Shown one piece after another: positions 25,195 through 32,736 of a stretch of DNA of 64,000 nucleotides; the stretch's first letter is position 1, and each line of letters starts with the position of its first letter. The notes under the pieces are model-generated. The model did not search any database and was not told the origin of the DNA. It saw only the letters and a program-made list of their open reading frames with translations. Origin of the DNA: SIG622 sp045652245 (GTDB taxonomy: Bacteria > Bacillota > Clostridia > Oscillospirales > CAG-382); NCBI GenBank assembly GCA_045652245.1, contig JAZRTY010000039.1, positions 1-64,000 of the forward strand. The letters are read 5' to 3'. The position numbers were made by a program, and so were the translations under genes.

Positions 25195-26505
25195 TTGTTG
25201 CAGACACTTAAAAATGCGTGGAAGGTAGAAGAGACCAGAAAAGCACTCCTTTTTAATCTGCTGATTATTTTTATATTCCGTCTCGGTACAGCAATTCCGG
25301 TTCCGTACGTTGATTCTGCAGCTCTCCATGATTTTTTCAACATGGGTGACGGTGTAGCATCGCTTTTCCAGTATTTTAACCTACTTTCAGGTGACGCTTT
25401 TGCTAAAGCTACCCTGTTTGCACTTTCAATCACACCTTATATTAACGCTTCAATTATTATGCAGCTTTTAACTATCGCAATTCCTGCTCTTGAAAGACTT
25501 TCAAAGCAGGGTGATGAAGGTAGAAAGAAGATTGCTCAGATTACAAGATACGCAACAGTAGTTCTCGCAGTTCTCACAGCTTTTGGTTACTACACATTCC
25601 TCAGAAACCAGCCGTGGACAGATATTAACGGTGCTCAGCATTACGGCTTCCTCTTTGACAAGGGCGTTTTCGCTGCAATCGTTATTATCGTAGCTTACTG
25701 TGCGGGTGCATCCATCATTATGTGGCTCGGTGAGCAGATTAACGAAAAGGGTATCGGTAACGGTATTTCAATAATCCTTTTCGCTAACATCGTAGCAAGC
25801 CTTCCGTCGCAGATTATGGGTGGCTTCGGTATCTACACACAGGTTATCGGTATTATCGCAGTAGCACTTATACTTCTTCTGTATATTGCTACAATGTGGT
25901 TCGTAGTTTATATCAGCGATGCAGAACACAGAATCCCCGTTCAGTATGCTAAGCGTCAGGTTGGCAGAAAAATGTACGGCGGTCAAAACTCCTTCCTTCC
26001 CTTGAAGGTCAATATGACAGGTGTTATGCCGATGATTTTCGCATCTGCTATCGTTTCTATCCCGGATACAATTGCGATGTTCTCAGCTAAGTTCGCAAAC
26101 AGCGCACTTTATACACGTTGGCTCTCTTCAAGAGGCCCCGTTTATATAGTATTTTTCTTCCTGCTTATAGTTGCTTTTGCGTACTTCTATGTTGCTATCT
26201 CCTTCAATCCTACTGAAGTTGCTAACAACTTAAAGAAGAACAGTGGTACAATCCCGGGTATCCGTCCCGGTAAGCCTACAGTTGATTATATTACAAGAAT
26301 ACTCAACAGAGTAACTCTTATCGGCGCTTTTGCAATCGGTATTATCGCTATAATTCCTTTTGTTCTGGCTGCTGTTAACCCGAACTTTGCATTCCTTCAG
26401 TTTGGTGGTTCTTCAATAATCATTGTTGTAGGTGTTGTACTTGAAGTATGGCGTGCTCTTGAAGCTAAACTTTCAATGCGCCACTACAAGGGCTTCCTCG
26501 ATTAA
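25195..26505 (+). CDS. secY: Protein translocase subunit SecY
   Basis: Central channel of the Sec translocon in the cytoplasmic membrane. 436 residues with about ten membrane helices; the plug/TM2 region and GNGISIILFANIVA are clear. The start is TTG at 25195, with TGAGGTGA upstream overlapping the end of rplO, so translation is coupled. It exports, among others, the signal-peptide surface proteins found later in the window. Confidence 0.97.
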   Translation: MLQTLKNAWKVEETRKALLFNLLIIFIFRLGTAIPVPYVDSAALHDFFNMGDGVASLFQYFNLLSGDAFAKATLFALSITPYINASIIMQLLTIAIPALERLSKQGDEGRKKIAQITRYATVVLAVLTAFGYYTFLRNQPWTDINGAQHYGFLFDKGVFAAIVIIVAYCAGASIIMWLGEQINEKGIGNGISIILFANIVASLPSQIMGGFGIYTQVIGIIAVALILLLYIATMWFVVYISDAEHRIPVQYAKRQVGRKMYGGQNSFLPLKVNMTGVMPMIFASAIVSIPDTIAMFSAKFANSALYTRWLSSRGPVYIVFFFLLIVAFAYFYVAISFNPTEVANNLKKNSGTIPGIRPGKPTVDYITRILNRVTLIGAFAIGIIAIIPFVLAAVNPNFAFLQFGGSSIIIVVGVVLEVWRALEAKLSMRHYKGFLD

Positions 26506-26537
26506 TTGCGTTTTTTGACCGAGAAAGGAAAATTCTG

Positions 26538-27173
26538 ATGAAGATTATATTTTTCGGTGCCCCCGGTGCAGGTAAGGGTACACAGGCTGAAATCGTCAGC
26601 GAAAAGCTTGGTGTTCCGACAATATCCACCGGTGCGATTATCAGAAGTGCCATAAAAGAAGGCACTGAAATGGGCAAGGCTGCCAAGGCTCAGATTGAGA
26701 AGGGTGGACTTGTTCCGGATGAAGTTGTTATAGGTATAATTAAGGAAAGACTCAGCAAGGACGACTGCAAAAACGGTTTTATCCTTGACGGTTTTCCAAG
26801 AACAGTTCCACAGGCAAAGGCTCTTGACGAAATGGGAATTTCAGTTGACGTAGTTCTTGACCTTGAAGTTGAGGACGAGGCAATAGTTAAGAGAATGAGT
26901 GGCAGACGGGTATGTCTTTCATGTGGTGCTTCTTATCACACAGATTATAAGAAGCCGAAGACAGAAGGTGTCTGCGATGCTTGTGGTGAAGCACTCACTT
27001 GCCGTGCAGATGATGCTCCGGAGGTAGTGCAGTCAAGACTCAAGGTTTACCATGAGGAAACCGAACCTCTCAAGGACTATTATTCCGAAAAGGGAAATCT
27101 CAAGATTGTCTATGGACAAGAGGAGCTTTCCGAAACTACAAGACTTACTCTTGAAGCACTTGGAATAAAGTAA
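26538..27173 (+). CDS. adk: Adenylate kinase
   Basis: Interconverts ATP + AMP and 2 ADP. 211 residues; P-loop GAPGAGKGTQAE at 7-18, DGFPRTVPQA core, and a long-type lid with a zinc site of four cysteines (CLSCG near 126-130 and CDACG near 150), common in Gram-positive enzymes. In the usual secY-adk-map place. Confidence 0.97.
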   Translation: MKIIFFGAPGAGKGTQAEIVSEKLGVPTISTGAIIRSAIKEGTEMGKAAKAQIEKGGLVPDEVVIGIIKERLSKDDCKNGFILDGFPRTVPQAKALDEMGISVDVVLDLEVEDEAIVKRMSGRRVCLSCGASYHTDYKKPKTEGVCDACGEALTCRADDAPEVVQSRLKVYHEETEPLKDYYSEKGNLKIVYGQEELSETTRLTLEALGIK

Positions 27174-27188
27174 GATACAGGAATTGCT

Positions 27189-27935
27189 ATGATTAAACTC
27201 AAAAACAAAGAACAGCTCGAAAAAATGCGTATAGCAGGCAGAATTACTGCAACGGCTCTTGAGGTTGCCCGTGAGCATATAAAGCCGGGTGCTACCCCTC
27301 TTGCCGTTGACAGGGCAATTCGCCATTATATCGAAAAAGAAGGTGCAAAGCCTTCCTTCCTCGGTTATGGTGGATTCCCTGCAAGTGCCTGCATCAGCAT
27401 AAACGACGAAGTAATCCACGGCATACCCAACGATACACCGTTTTCCGACGGTGACCTTGTAAAGGTTGATGTCGGAGCATATATAGGCGGTTTTCACGGT
27501 GACAGCGCAAGAACTTTCTTTTGTGGTAACGTTTCGGAAGAAGCAATACGACTTGAAAAAGTTACAAGAGAAGCCTTCTTTGCAGGAATGGAAAGAGCGC
27601 TTATCGGCGCAAGACTCGGAGATATATCTTCTGCCGTGCAGAGGGTTGTCGAGGAAGCAGGCTTTTCGGTTGTTCGGGAATATGTCGGACACGGAATAGG
27701 CAGTTCACTTCATGAAGACCCGGAAGTTCCGAATTTCGGAAGAGAAGGTCGTGGAATGAGGCTTATGGAAGGTATGGTGCTTGCTCTGGAGCCTATGGTT
27801 AACGCAGGCGATTTCAGGGTAAAGGTACTTCCTAACGACTGGACTGTCGTAACTGTCGATGGTAGTCTTTCGGCACACTTCGAGAACACCATAGCTATTA
27901 CCGGAAACGGTCCGGAAATACTCACAAAGATTTAA
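27189..27935 (+). CDS. map: Methionine aminopeptidase, type I
   Basis: Removes initiator methionine from nascent proteins. 248 residues with the metal ligands in DVGAYIGGFHGDSARTF (two aspartates), the histidine in YVGHGIGSSLHE, and the glutamates in LALEPMVN and FENTIAI. Confidence 0.97.
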   Translation: MIKLKNKEQLEKMRIAGRITATALEVAREHIKPGATPLAVDRAIRHYIEKEGAKPSFLGYGGFPASACISINDEVIHGIPNDTPFSDGDLVKVDVGAYIGGFHGDSARTFFCGNVSEEAIRLEKVTREAFFAGMERALIGARLGDISSAVQRVVEEAGFSVVREYVGHGIGSSLHEDPEVPNFGREGRGMRLMEGMVLALEPMVNAGDFRVKVLPNDWTVVTVDGSLSAHFENTIAITGNGPEILTKI

Positions 27936-28126
27936 GGACTTAAAAATTAAAATATTCTTGCCCGAGATAGTATTCAGGCTGGATTCTGTGATATACCGAA
28001 GGAGCAGGTATGCTGAACCTGGGTATTCGGTGAAAAAAGAGCTTACCTTCACAGACCTTGCCGCGGCAGAATTTATTGCAGGGCAAAAAATTATAATCCT
28101 AAAAATTTTAGTTTGGAGGGATTGTC
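27936..28126 (+). promoter_or_regulatory. Structured spacer between map and infA
   Basis: Many Clostridia encode a small KOW-domain RNA-binding protein here. No such frame is recognisable in these 191 bases. The region instead holds a nested hairpin at about 27993-28033: CCGAA pairs with TTCGG and, inside it, CAGGT with ACCTG. It may be an RNA control site for the non-standard infA start, or the remains of a lost gene. Confidence 0.4.
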
Positions 28127-28345
28127 CTGGCTAAGGATGACGTAATAGAGTTTGAAGGCGTAGTGCTTGAAGCACTCCCGAATGCTCAGTTTAAAGTCAA
28201 GCTCCCGAATGAGCACGTGATTACAGCTCACATCTCGGGAAAACTCAGAATGAATTTCATCAAAATTCTTCCGGGCGATAAGGTTACAGTCGAGGTATCG
28301 GTTTATGACCTTTCTAAAGGAAGAATAACTTGGAGAGCAAAGTAA
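28127..28345 (+). CDS. infA: Translation initiation factor IF-1, apparent CTG start
   Basis: Binds the 30S A site during initiation. The conserved IF-1 sequence (AKDDVIEFEGVV ... ISGKLRMNFIKILPGD ... DLSKGRITWRAK) is complete, but no ATG, GTG or TTG stands in frame at the right place. The codon directly before Ala-Lys-Asp-Asp is CTG (28127-28129), six bases after TTTGGAGGG. Starting there gives exactly the standard 72 residues. An ATT two codons upstream is in frame but abuts the Shine-Dalgarno. The first internal ATG (28163) would remove 12 conserved residues. A non-AUG start on an initiation factor recalls infC of E. coli, which starts with AUU and is autoregulated. Confidence 0.9.
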   Translation: MAKDDVIEFEGVVLEALPNAQFKVKLPNEHVITAHISGKLRMNFIKILPGDKVTVEVSVYDLSKGRITWRAK

Positions 28346-28380
28346 GCTCAAACATTTAGTATAACAGGAGGTAAAAGAAA

Positions 28381-28494
28381 ATGAAAGTTAGACCTTCAGT
28401 GAAAAAAATCTGCGAAAAGTGCAAAATAATCAAGAGACACGGTATTATTATGGTTATTTGCGAAAATCCGAAACATAAGCAGAAACAAGGTTGA
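28381..28494 (+). CDS. rpmJ: 50S ribosomal protein L36
   Basis: 37 residues (MKVRPSVKKICEKCK ... NPKHKQKQG) with the zinc ligands Cys11, Cys14, Cys27 and His32. AGGAGGTAAAAGAAA precedes the ATG. Stop is TGA. Confidence 0.97.
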   Translation: MKVRPSVKKICEKCKIIKRHGIIMVICENPKHKQKQG

Positions 28495-28604
28495 GAAACA
28501 ATTGCCGTAGGCAATGTTTGGCAGTAAAAGGATTTTCGAATCACTTTCGTAACCGGAAATAAAATTGAATTTCCGTAATTTTTTGGAAAGAGGTGCATTA
28601 AAAA
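28495..28604 (+). promoter_or_regulatory. Hairpin-rich spacer before rpsM
   Basis: Contains ATTGCCGTAGGCAAT and GGAAATAAAATTGAATTTCC palindromes. In E. coli, S4 controls the alpha operon by binding just before rpsM; a similar role here is only suggested by position. Confidence 0.35.
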
Positions 28605-28973
28605 ATGGCTCGTATAGCAGGTGTAGATTTGCCAAGAGAAAAGCGTGTTGAAATCGGTTTGACATACGTTTTCGGAATTGGCTTGACCAGCTCAAAAAAG
28701 ATTCTTGAAAAAACAGGAATCAACCCCGATACAAGAGTTAAGGACCTTACAGAAGACGACGTAGCAAAGCTCCGTGAGGTTATCGAGCACGAATACACAG
28801 TAGAAGGTGACCTTCGCCGTGATGTTGCGCTCAACATTAAGCGTCTTGTAGAAATTGATTGTTACAGAGGAAAGAGACACCGTAAGGGTCTTCCCGTTAG
28901 AGGTCAGCGTACAAAGACTAATGCTAGAACTCGTAAGGGTCCGGCTAAGACAATCGCTAACAAGAAGAAATAA
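28605..28973 (+). CDS. rpsM: 30S ribosomal protein S13
   Basis: Head protein contacting P-site tRNA and the L5 bridge. 122 residues with ARIAGVDLPREKRVEIGLTYVFGIG at the start and CYRGKRHRKGLPVRGQRT near the end. Confidence 0.98.
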   Translation: MARIAGVDLPREKRVEIGLTYVFGIGLTSSKKILEKTGINPDTRVKDLTEDDVAKLREVIEHEYTVEGDLRRDVALNIKRLVEIDCYRGKRHRKGLPVRGQRTKTNARTRKGPAKTIANKKK

Positions 28974-29013
28974 ATTTGTGTAAGTTCTCTTACGCAGGAA
29001 GGAGTATCGGAAA

Positions 29014-29415
29014 ATGGCTAAAGCAGTAGCTAAGAAAGGCGTATCAAGAAAGCGCCGCGAACGCAAAAATATCGAAAAAGGTGCAGCACATATCAGCTCA
29101 ACCTTTAACAATACTATCGTTACCATTTCTGATGTAAACGGTAACACCATTTCTTGGGCAAGTGCCGGTGAAATGGGCTTCAGAGGCTCAAGAAAGTCAA
29201 CTCCGTTCGCTGCACAGTCTGCAGCTGAAACAGCAGCAAAGGCTGCTATGGAGCACGGTCTTAAGACTGTTGAAGTATACGTAAAGGGACCCGGTCAGGG
29301 AAGAGAATCTGCAATCAGAGCTCTCCAGACAGCAGGTCTTGACATCACTCTTATTAAGGATGTAACCCCGATTCCTCACAACGGATGCCGTCCCCCCAAG
29401 CGTAGACGTGTATAA
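29014..29415 (+). CDS. rpsK: 30S ribosomal protein S11
   Basis: Platform protein next to the Shine-Dalgarno helix. 133 residues ending DVTPIPHNGCRPPKRRRV. Confidence 0.98.
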   Translation: MAKAVAKKGVSRKRRERKNIEKGAAHISSTFNNTIVTISDVNGNTISWASAGEMGFRGSRKSTPFAAQSAAETAAKAAMEHGLKTVEVYVKGPGQGRESAIRALQTAGLDITLIKDVTPIPHNGCRPPKRRRV

Positions 29416-29455
29416 TCGTTTTGTGAAAAGATACATTTAAAGGAGGAATATCAAA

Positions 29456-30082
29456 ATGGCTAAATATACAGGCCCTGCGTGCAGACTTTGCCGCAGAGAA
29501 GGCGTAAAGCTTTTCGGTAAGGGCGAACGTTGCTTTACAGAAAAGTGCGCTATGAGCAGACGCGGACAGGCTCCCGGACAGCACGGTGCAGCCCGCAAGA
29601 AAATAGGCGAATACGGACTCCAGCTTCGTGAAAAGCAGAAAACAAAGAGATACTACGGTATCCAGGAAAAGCAGTTCAGAAACTACTTTGCAATTGCTGA
29701 CGCAAAGGAAGGTATGACAGGTGAAAACCTTCTCACACTTATCGAACGCAGACTTGATAACATAGTTTACAAGATGGGTATGGGTGAATCAAGAAGAGAC
29801 GCAAGACAGCTCGTTGTACACGGACACTTCCTTGTAAACGGCAAGAAGGCAGACATCCCTTCAATGCTTCTTCGTGCAGGCGACGTTGTATCTGTTAAGG
29901 ATACAAGCAAGAAGTCTGAAAAAATCAAATCTCTTATTGACAATCTCGACAACAGAAAAGCACCCGCTTGGCTGGTTGTTGACAAGGAAAATGTTACAGC
30001 TAAGGTTGAAGCACTTCCCAAGAGAGAAGATATCGACTTCCCGATTGAGGAGCACCTCATCGTCGAATTGTATTCAAAATAA
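29456..30082 (+). CDS. rpsD: 30S ribosomal protein S4
   Basis: Primary assembly protein and mRNA-entry helicase element. 208 residues, with an S4 RNA-binding domain (RRDARQLVVHGHFLVNGKK) and an N-terminal cysteine cluster (Cys9, Cys12, Cys26, Cys31) that probably binds zinc. Its place between rpsK and rpoA is the Clostridia arrangement, unlike Bacillus where rpsD is separate. Confidence 0.97.
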   Translation: MAKYTGPACRLCRREGVKLFGKGERCFTEKCAMSRRGQAPGQHGAARKKIGEYGLQLREKQKTKRYYGIQEKQFRNYFAIADAKEGMTGENLLTLIERRLDNIVYKMGMGESRRDARQLVVHGHFLVNGKKADIPSMLLRAGDVVSVKDTSKKSEKIKSLIDNLDNRKAPAWLVVDKENVTAKVEALPKREDIDFPIEEHLIVELYSK

Positions 30083-30217
30083 ATCCTCGCCGGAAAACTG
30101 CATTATATGCACCTTTCCGGTGCAGGCAGTATTTTTTCGAGTATCAGCTTTAAAAGCGACATAGTAACACCCGCATAAGGTAAAGTTGCCATGCGGTCAG
30201 GATTGGAGGGTTTTGTA
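30083..30217 (+). promoter_or_regulatory. Spacer before rpoA with terminator-like hairpin
   Basis: ACTGCATTATATGCACC ... GGTGCAGGCAGT can fold and is followed by ATTTTTTCG (30098-30136). It may reduce or pause transcription between the S4 and RNA-polymerase-alpha genes. Moderate stem, not certain. Confidence 0.4.
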
Positions 30218-31165
30218 ATGATTCAAAGACCGAATATAATGCAAGAAGACACCAGCGCAGACGGTTCATATGGCAGATTTGTCGTTGAACCTCTTGAAAG
30301 AGGCTACGGCGTTACTCTCGGAAACTCACTTCGCAGAGTACTTCTCAGTTCTCTTCCGGGTACAGCCGTAACTAACGTAAAAATTGACGGAGTCCTTCAC
30401 GAAATTTCAACGGTACAGGGAGTAAAGGAAGACGTTCCGGAAATTATCCTTAATGTAAAGGGTATAACCGCGAAGCTCTATTCCGATACACCCAAGACTG
30501 TGACAATAGAGGCTCACGGAGAGTGTGTAGTAACTGCAGGCGACATCAATGGCGATGCAGACATCGAAATACTTAACAAGGAGCATCATATTGCAACTGT
30601 CGCAGAAGGCGAAAGCTTCAGAATGGAGCTGACGTTTGACCACGGCAGAGGTTATGTATCAAGTGAAAAGAACAAGCAGAACGCAGGAAGCAGCGAGATC
30701 GGCAGAATATACACCGACTCAATCTACACACCTGTGTATCACGCATCTTACACAGTTGAAAACACCCGTGTAGGAAACATTACAGACTACGATAAGCTAA
30801 CTCTCGAGGTAAGAACAGACGGAACAACGACTGCAAAGGAAGCAATTTCCCTTGCCGCCAAGATTCTCAATGAACACCTCAGTCTCTTTGTGGATTTGTC
30901 GGATGACGCAAAGACCAAGGAGATAATGGTTGACAGAACCGAAACCGTAAAGGAAAAAATATTGGAGATGACCATTGAGGAGCTTGACATGTCGGTACGA
31001 TCATTCAATTGCTTGAAGCGTGCCGGTATAGATACAGTTGAAGACCTTGTAAATAAGTCGGAAGACGATATGATAAAGGTTAGAAACCTCGGAAAGAAAT
31101 CCCTTGACGAAGTTATAAAGAAGCTGCACGATTTAGGTTTAAAGCTTAAATCCGAAGAAGACTAA
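30218..31165 (+). CDS. rpoA: DNA-directed RNA polymerase subunit alpha
   Basis: Assembles RNA polymerase and contacts promoters and activators. ATG at 30218 (after TTGGAGGG) gives 315 residues: N-domain about 1-230 (YGVTLGNSLRRVLLSSLPG) and C-domain about 245-310 (LDMSVRSFNCLKRAGI ... VRNLGKKSLDEV). Confidence 0.97.
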   Translation: MIQRPNIMQEDTSADGSYGRFVVEPLERGYGVTLGNSLRRVLLSSLPGTAVTNVKIDGVLHEISTVQGVKEDVPEIILNVKGITAKLYSDTPKTVTIEAHGECVVTAGDINGDADIEILNKEHHIATVAEGESFRMELTFDHGRGYVSSEKNKQNAGSSEIGRIYTDSIYTPVYHASYTVENTRVGNITDYDKLTLEVRTDGTTTAKEAISLAAKILNEHLSLFVDLSDDAKTKEIMVDRTETVKEKILEMTIEELDMSVRSFNCLKRAGIDTVEDLVNKSEDDMIKVRNLGKKSLDEVIKKLHDLGLKLKSEED

Positions 31166-31200
31166 TAACTTTTGAAAAATAAGATAAGGAGGCAAAGAAG

Positions 31201-31545
31201 ATGCCAGGAACAAGAAAGCTTGGACGCCCGACAGCGCATAGAATGTCTATGCTCAGAGGTCTTGTAACAGCGCTTTTCGAGAACGGAAAGCTTGAAACAA
31301 CAGTTACAAGAGCAAAAGAAGTCAGTGCGCTTGCAGATAAAATGATAACACTTGGCAAGAGTGGAACTCTTGCAGACAGAAGACAGGCACTTTCCTTTAT
31401 CACAAAGGAAGATGTAGTAACAAAGCTCTTTGCTGAAATCGCCCCCAGCTATGCTGAAAGAAACGGCGGTTACACAAGAGTACTCAAGACAGGACCTCGC
31501 CGTGGCGACGGTGCTGAAATGGCTATAATCGAGCTTGTAAAGTAA
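31201..31545 (+). CDS. rplQ: 50S ribosomal protein L17
   Basis: Exit-side 50S protein and last gene of the operon. 114 residues beginning MPGTRKLGRPTAHRMSMLRG, preceded by AAGGAGG and followed by a strong terminator. Confidence 0.98.
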   Translation: MPGTRKLGRPTAHRMSMLRGLVTALFENGKLETTVTRAKEVSALADKMITLGKSGTLADRRQALSFITKEDVVTKLFAEIAPSYAERNGGYTRVLKTGPRRGDGAEMAIIELVK

Positions 31546-31558
31546 TATGTGTTTATAG

Positions 31559-31592
31559 GAACCCCCTGATTTTTCAGGGGGTTTGTCTTTCT
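31559..31592 (+). terminator. Terminator of the S10-spc-alpha operon
   Basis: AACCCCCTGA pairs with TCAGGGGGTT around a four-base T loop and is followed by TGTCTTTCTT. Fourteen bases after the rplQ stop. Confidence 0.88.
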
Positions 31593-31604
31593 TGAAAGAT
31601 TGAG

Positions 31605-31681
31605 ACTCCCTCAGTCTCGCTGCGTTCGACAGCTCCCTCGGCGAGGGAGGTGGCAAGGCGCAGCCTTGACGGAAGGAGTAA
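31605..31681 (+). repeat. Palindromic repeat, left flank of the DUF559 gene
   Basis: Runs from ACTCCCTCAGTC to GGAAGGAGT, so the two ends pair. Inside are CTCCCTC-GGC-GAGGGAG and CAAGGC-GCA-GCCTTG hairpins. It is the same two-part design as 32048-32204 and, with changed stems, as 43059, 44964, 48087 and 55115. GAGTAA at 31676-31681 recurs at the right end of the DUF559 gene. Confidence 0.8.
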
Positions 31682-31699
31682 CATTATAAAAGGGGAAAA

Positions 31700-32047
31700 A
31701 TGTCATTAAAATACAACGGAAAACTGATAGAATATGCAAAAAGCCTTCGTAAAGAAATGACAACACAGGAAAAGCATCTTTGGTACGATTTTTTAAGAAT
31801 ATCTCCTGTGAGATTTCAAAGACAGAAGGCAATAGGAAATTATATTGTTGATTTTTATTGTCACCAGGCAAAACTTGTAATAGAACTTGACGGTTCACAG
31901 CATTGTGAAGATAAACAACATGAATATGACAATAAAAGAAGTAGAGAATTAGAGGAAATGGGTATCAGGGTAGTAAGATTTACTAATCTTGAAATAGATA
32001 CTCAATTTGACGAGGTCTGTGAAATAATAGCTTCCCTTATTGAGTAA
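31700..32047 (+). CDS. DUF559 (endonuclease-like) domain protein
   Basis: Small protein of 115 residues covering almost only the DUF559 domain, a PD-(D/E)XK-type nuclease fold related to very-short-patch repair endonucleases. RKEMTTQEKHLWYDFLR opens the domain. FQRQKAIGNYIVDFYC and LVIELDGSQHCED carry the candidate active-site aspartate and glutamate, and VVRFTNLEI closes it. Ribosome-binding site AAAGGGGAAAA. The gene lies between two arrays of the palindromic repeat. Its stop codon forms part of GAGTAA directly before the right repeat, and the same six bases end the left repeat. The function of DUF559 is unproven; a link to repeat mobility is inferred. Confidence 0.88.
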   Translation: MSLKYNGKLIEYAKSLRKEMTTQEKHLWYDFLRISPVRFQRQKAIGNYIVDFYCHQAKLVIELDGSQHCEDKQHEYDNKRSRELEEMGIRVVRFTNLEIDTQFDEVCEIIASLIE

Positions 32048-32204
32048 ACTCCCTCAGTCTCACTGCGTTCGACAGCTCCCTCGGAGAGGGAGCCTTTTAG
32101 CCTTCCTCTGTGAGGAAGGTGGATTTGCCGAAGGCAAAGACGGAAGGAGTAAACTCCCTCAGTCAAAAACAAGTTTTTGACAGCTCCCTCGGCGAGGGAG
32201 CCTT
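32048..32204 (+). repeat. Palindromic repeat array, right flank of the DUF559 gene
   Basis: Three units. The first is ACTCCCTCAGTC ... GACAGCTCCCTC-GGA-GAGGGAGCC. The second is CCTTCCTC-TGT-GAGGAAGG, TTTGCC-GAA-GGCAAA, ending GGAAGGAGT. The third, after AA, is ACTCCCTCAGTC with an AAAAAC/GTTTTT loop stem, then CTCCCTC-GGC-GAGGGAG. The junction between units 2 and 3 (GAGTAAACTCCC at 32147-32158) is identical to the junction between the DUF559 stop and unit 1. Confidence 0.8.
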
Positions 32205-32299
32205 AATTACAATATATGGTATGCTGTGAAAAACGGCACCACAAGAAAAGAGTATGTTTACAATCAAGCCCATGGTTGTTTGCAGATTGTTTATCTATT

Positions 32300-32415
32300 T
32301 TTTTAAAATTATGATATAATGATTATGTGCAAGGATTGGATAAAATTTGCAAAATGCACAAAATTAGGTGTTGGTTTTGTTGAAGTTCAACAAAAGTTGT
32401 CGAACAACACCCGGT
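32300..32415 (+). promoter_or_regulatory. Extended -10 promoter and hairpin upstream of the dockerin protein gene
   Basis: TGATATAAT forms an extended -10 (TATAAT near 32311-32316) with no good -35. About 55 bases downstream is a large hairpin: GGTGTTG with CAACACC outside and TTTTGTTGAA with TTCAACAAAA inside (about 32370-32413). Bases 32205-32300 and 32416-32560 show nothing recognisable beyond AT-rich sequence. Confidence 0.4.
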
Positions 32416-32574
32416 GAATGTCATTTTTGCGATTTTTGTTCAATTCACAATTTATCCAAATTGCAAAGAGTCGTGAATTTTTTTCCGGCTCGGATAATAC
32501 TTTGTATTGTGGGCAAAGAAAAAAGTACAATTTATTATTATTCAAGATTAAAAATATGTATTTAGGAGGCGATA

Positions 32575-32736
32575 TTGGCGCAAAAACACCCCTTTCCTGT
32601 TTTTCGTTGCGACGGAAAGGGCAAAATGTGCAACGGGACTGTGACCACTGCAGAGACAGTGGCGGGGGCATTTAAAATATTTATTAAATGCGAAAAAATC
32701 GTTATTTTTGAAAGGAGAAAATACGATGAAATTTAA
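32575..32736 (+). CDS. Candidate small ORF, 53 residues, TTG start
   Basis: A TTG codon five bases after TTAGGAGGCGATA opens a frame of 53 residues (MAQKHPFPVFRCDGKGK, then MCNG, AFKIFIKCEKIVIFERR) that overlaps the start of the next gene by 11 bases. The RC ... IKC pattern resembles degenerate Com-type zinc-finger proteins, but only three cysteines remain, so metal binding is doubtful. The strong ribosome-binding site is the best argument. The stretch could instead be a structured leader (CCCTTTCC with GGAAAGGG, CCACTG with CAGTGG). Confidence 0.3.
   Translation: MAQKHPFPVFRCDGKGKMCNGTVTTAETVAGAFKIFIKCEKIVIFERRKYDEI

Noticed and set aside
31605..32204. CRISPR array
   Set aside because: The repeats are internally palindromic, of unequal length, without regular unique spacers, and no cas gene is near.
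31605..32204. Insertion sequence with DUF559 as a standard transposase
   Set aside because: No DDE, HUH or tyrosine/serine recombinase motifs and no classical terminal inverted repeats with target duplication of known IS families. Kept only as a possible new type of unit.
32561..32680. Cyclic-di-GMP riboswitch before the surface-protein gene
   Set aside because: Some G/C pairing is present, but the conserved GEMM core and tetraloop-receptor segments could not be found.
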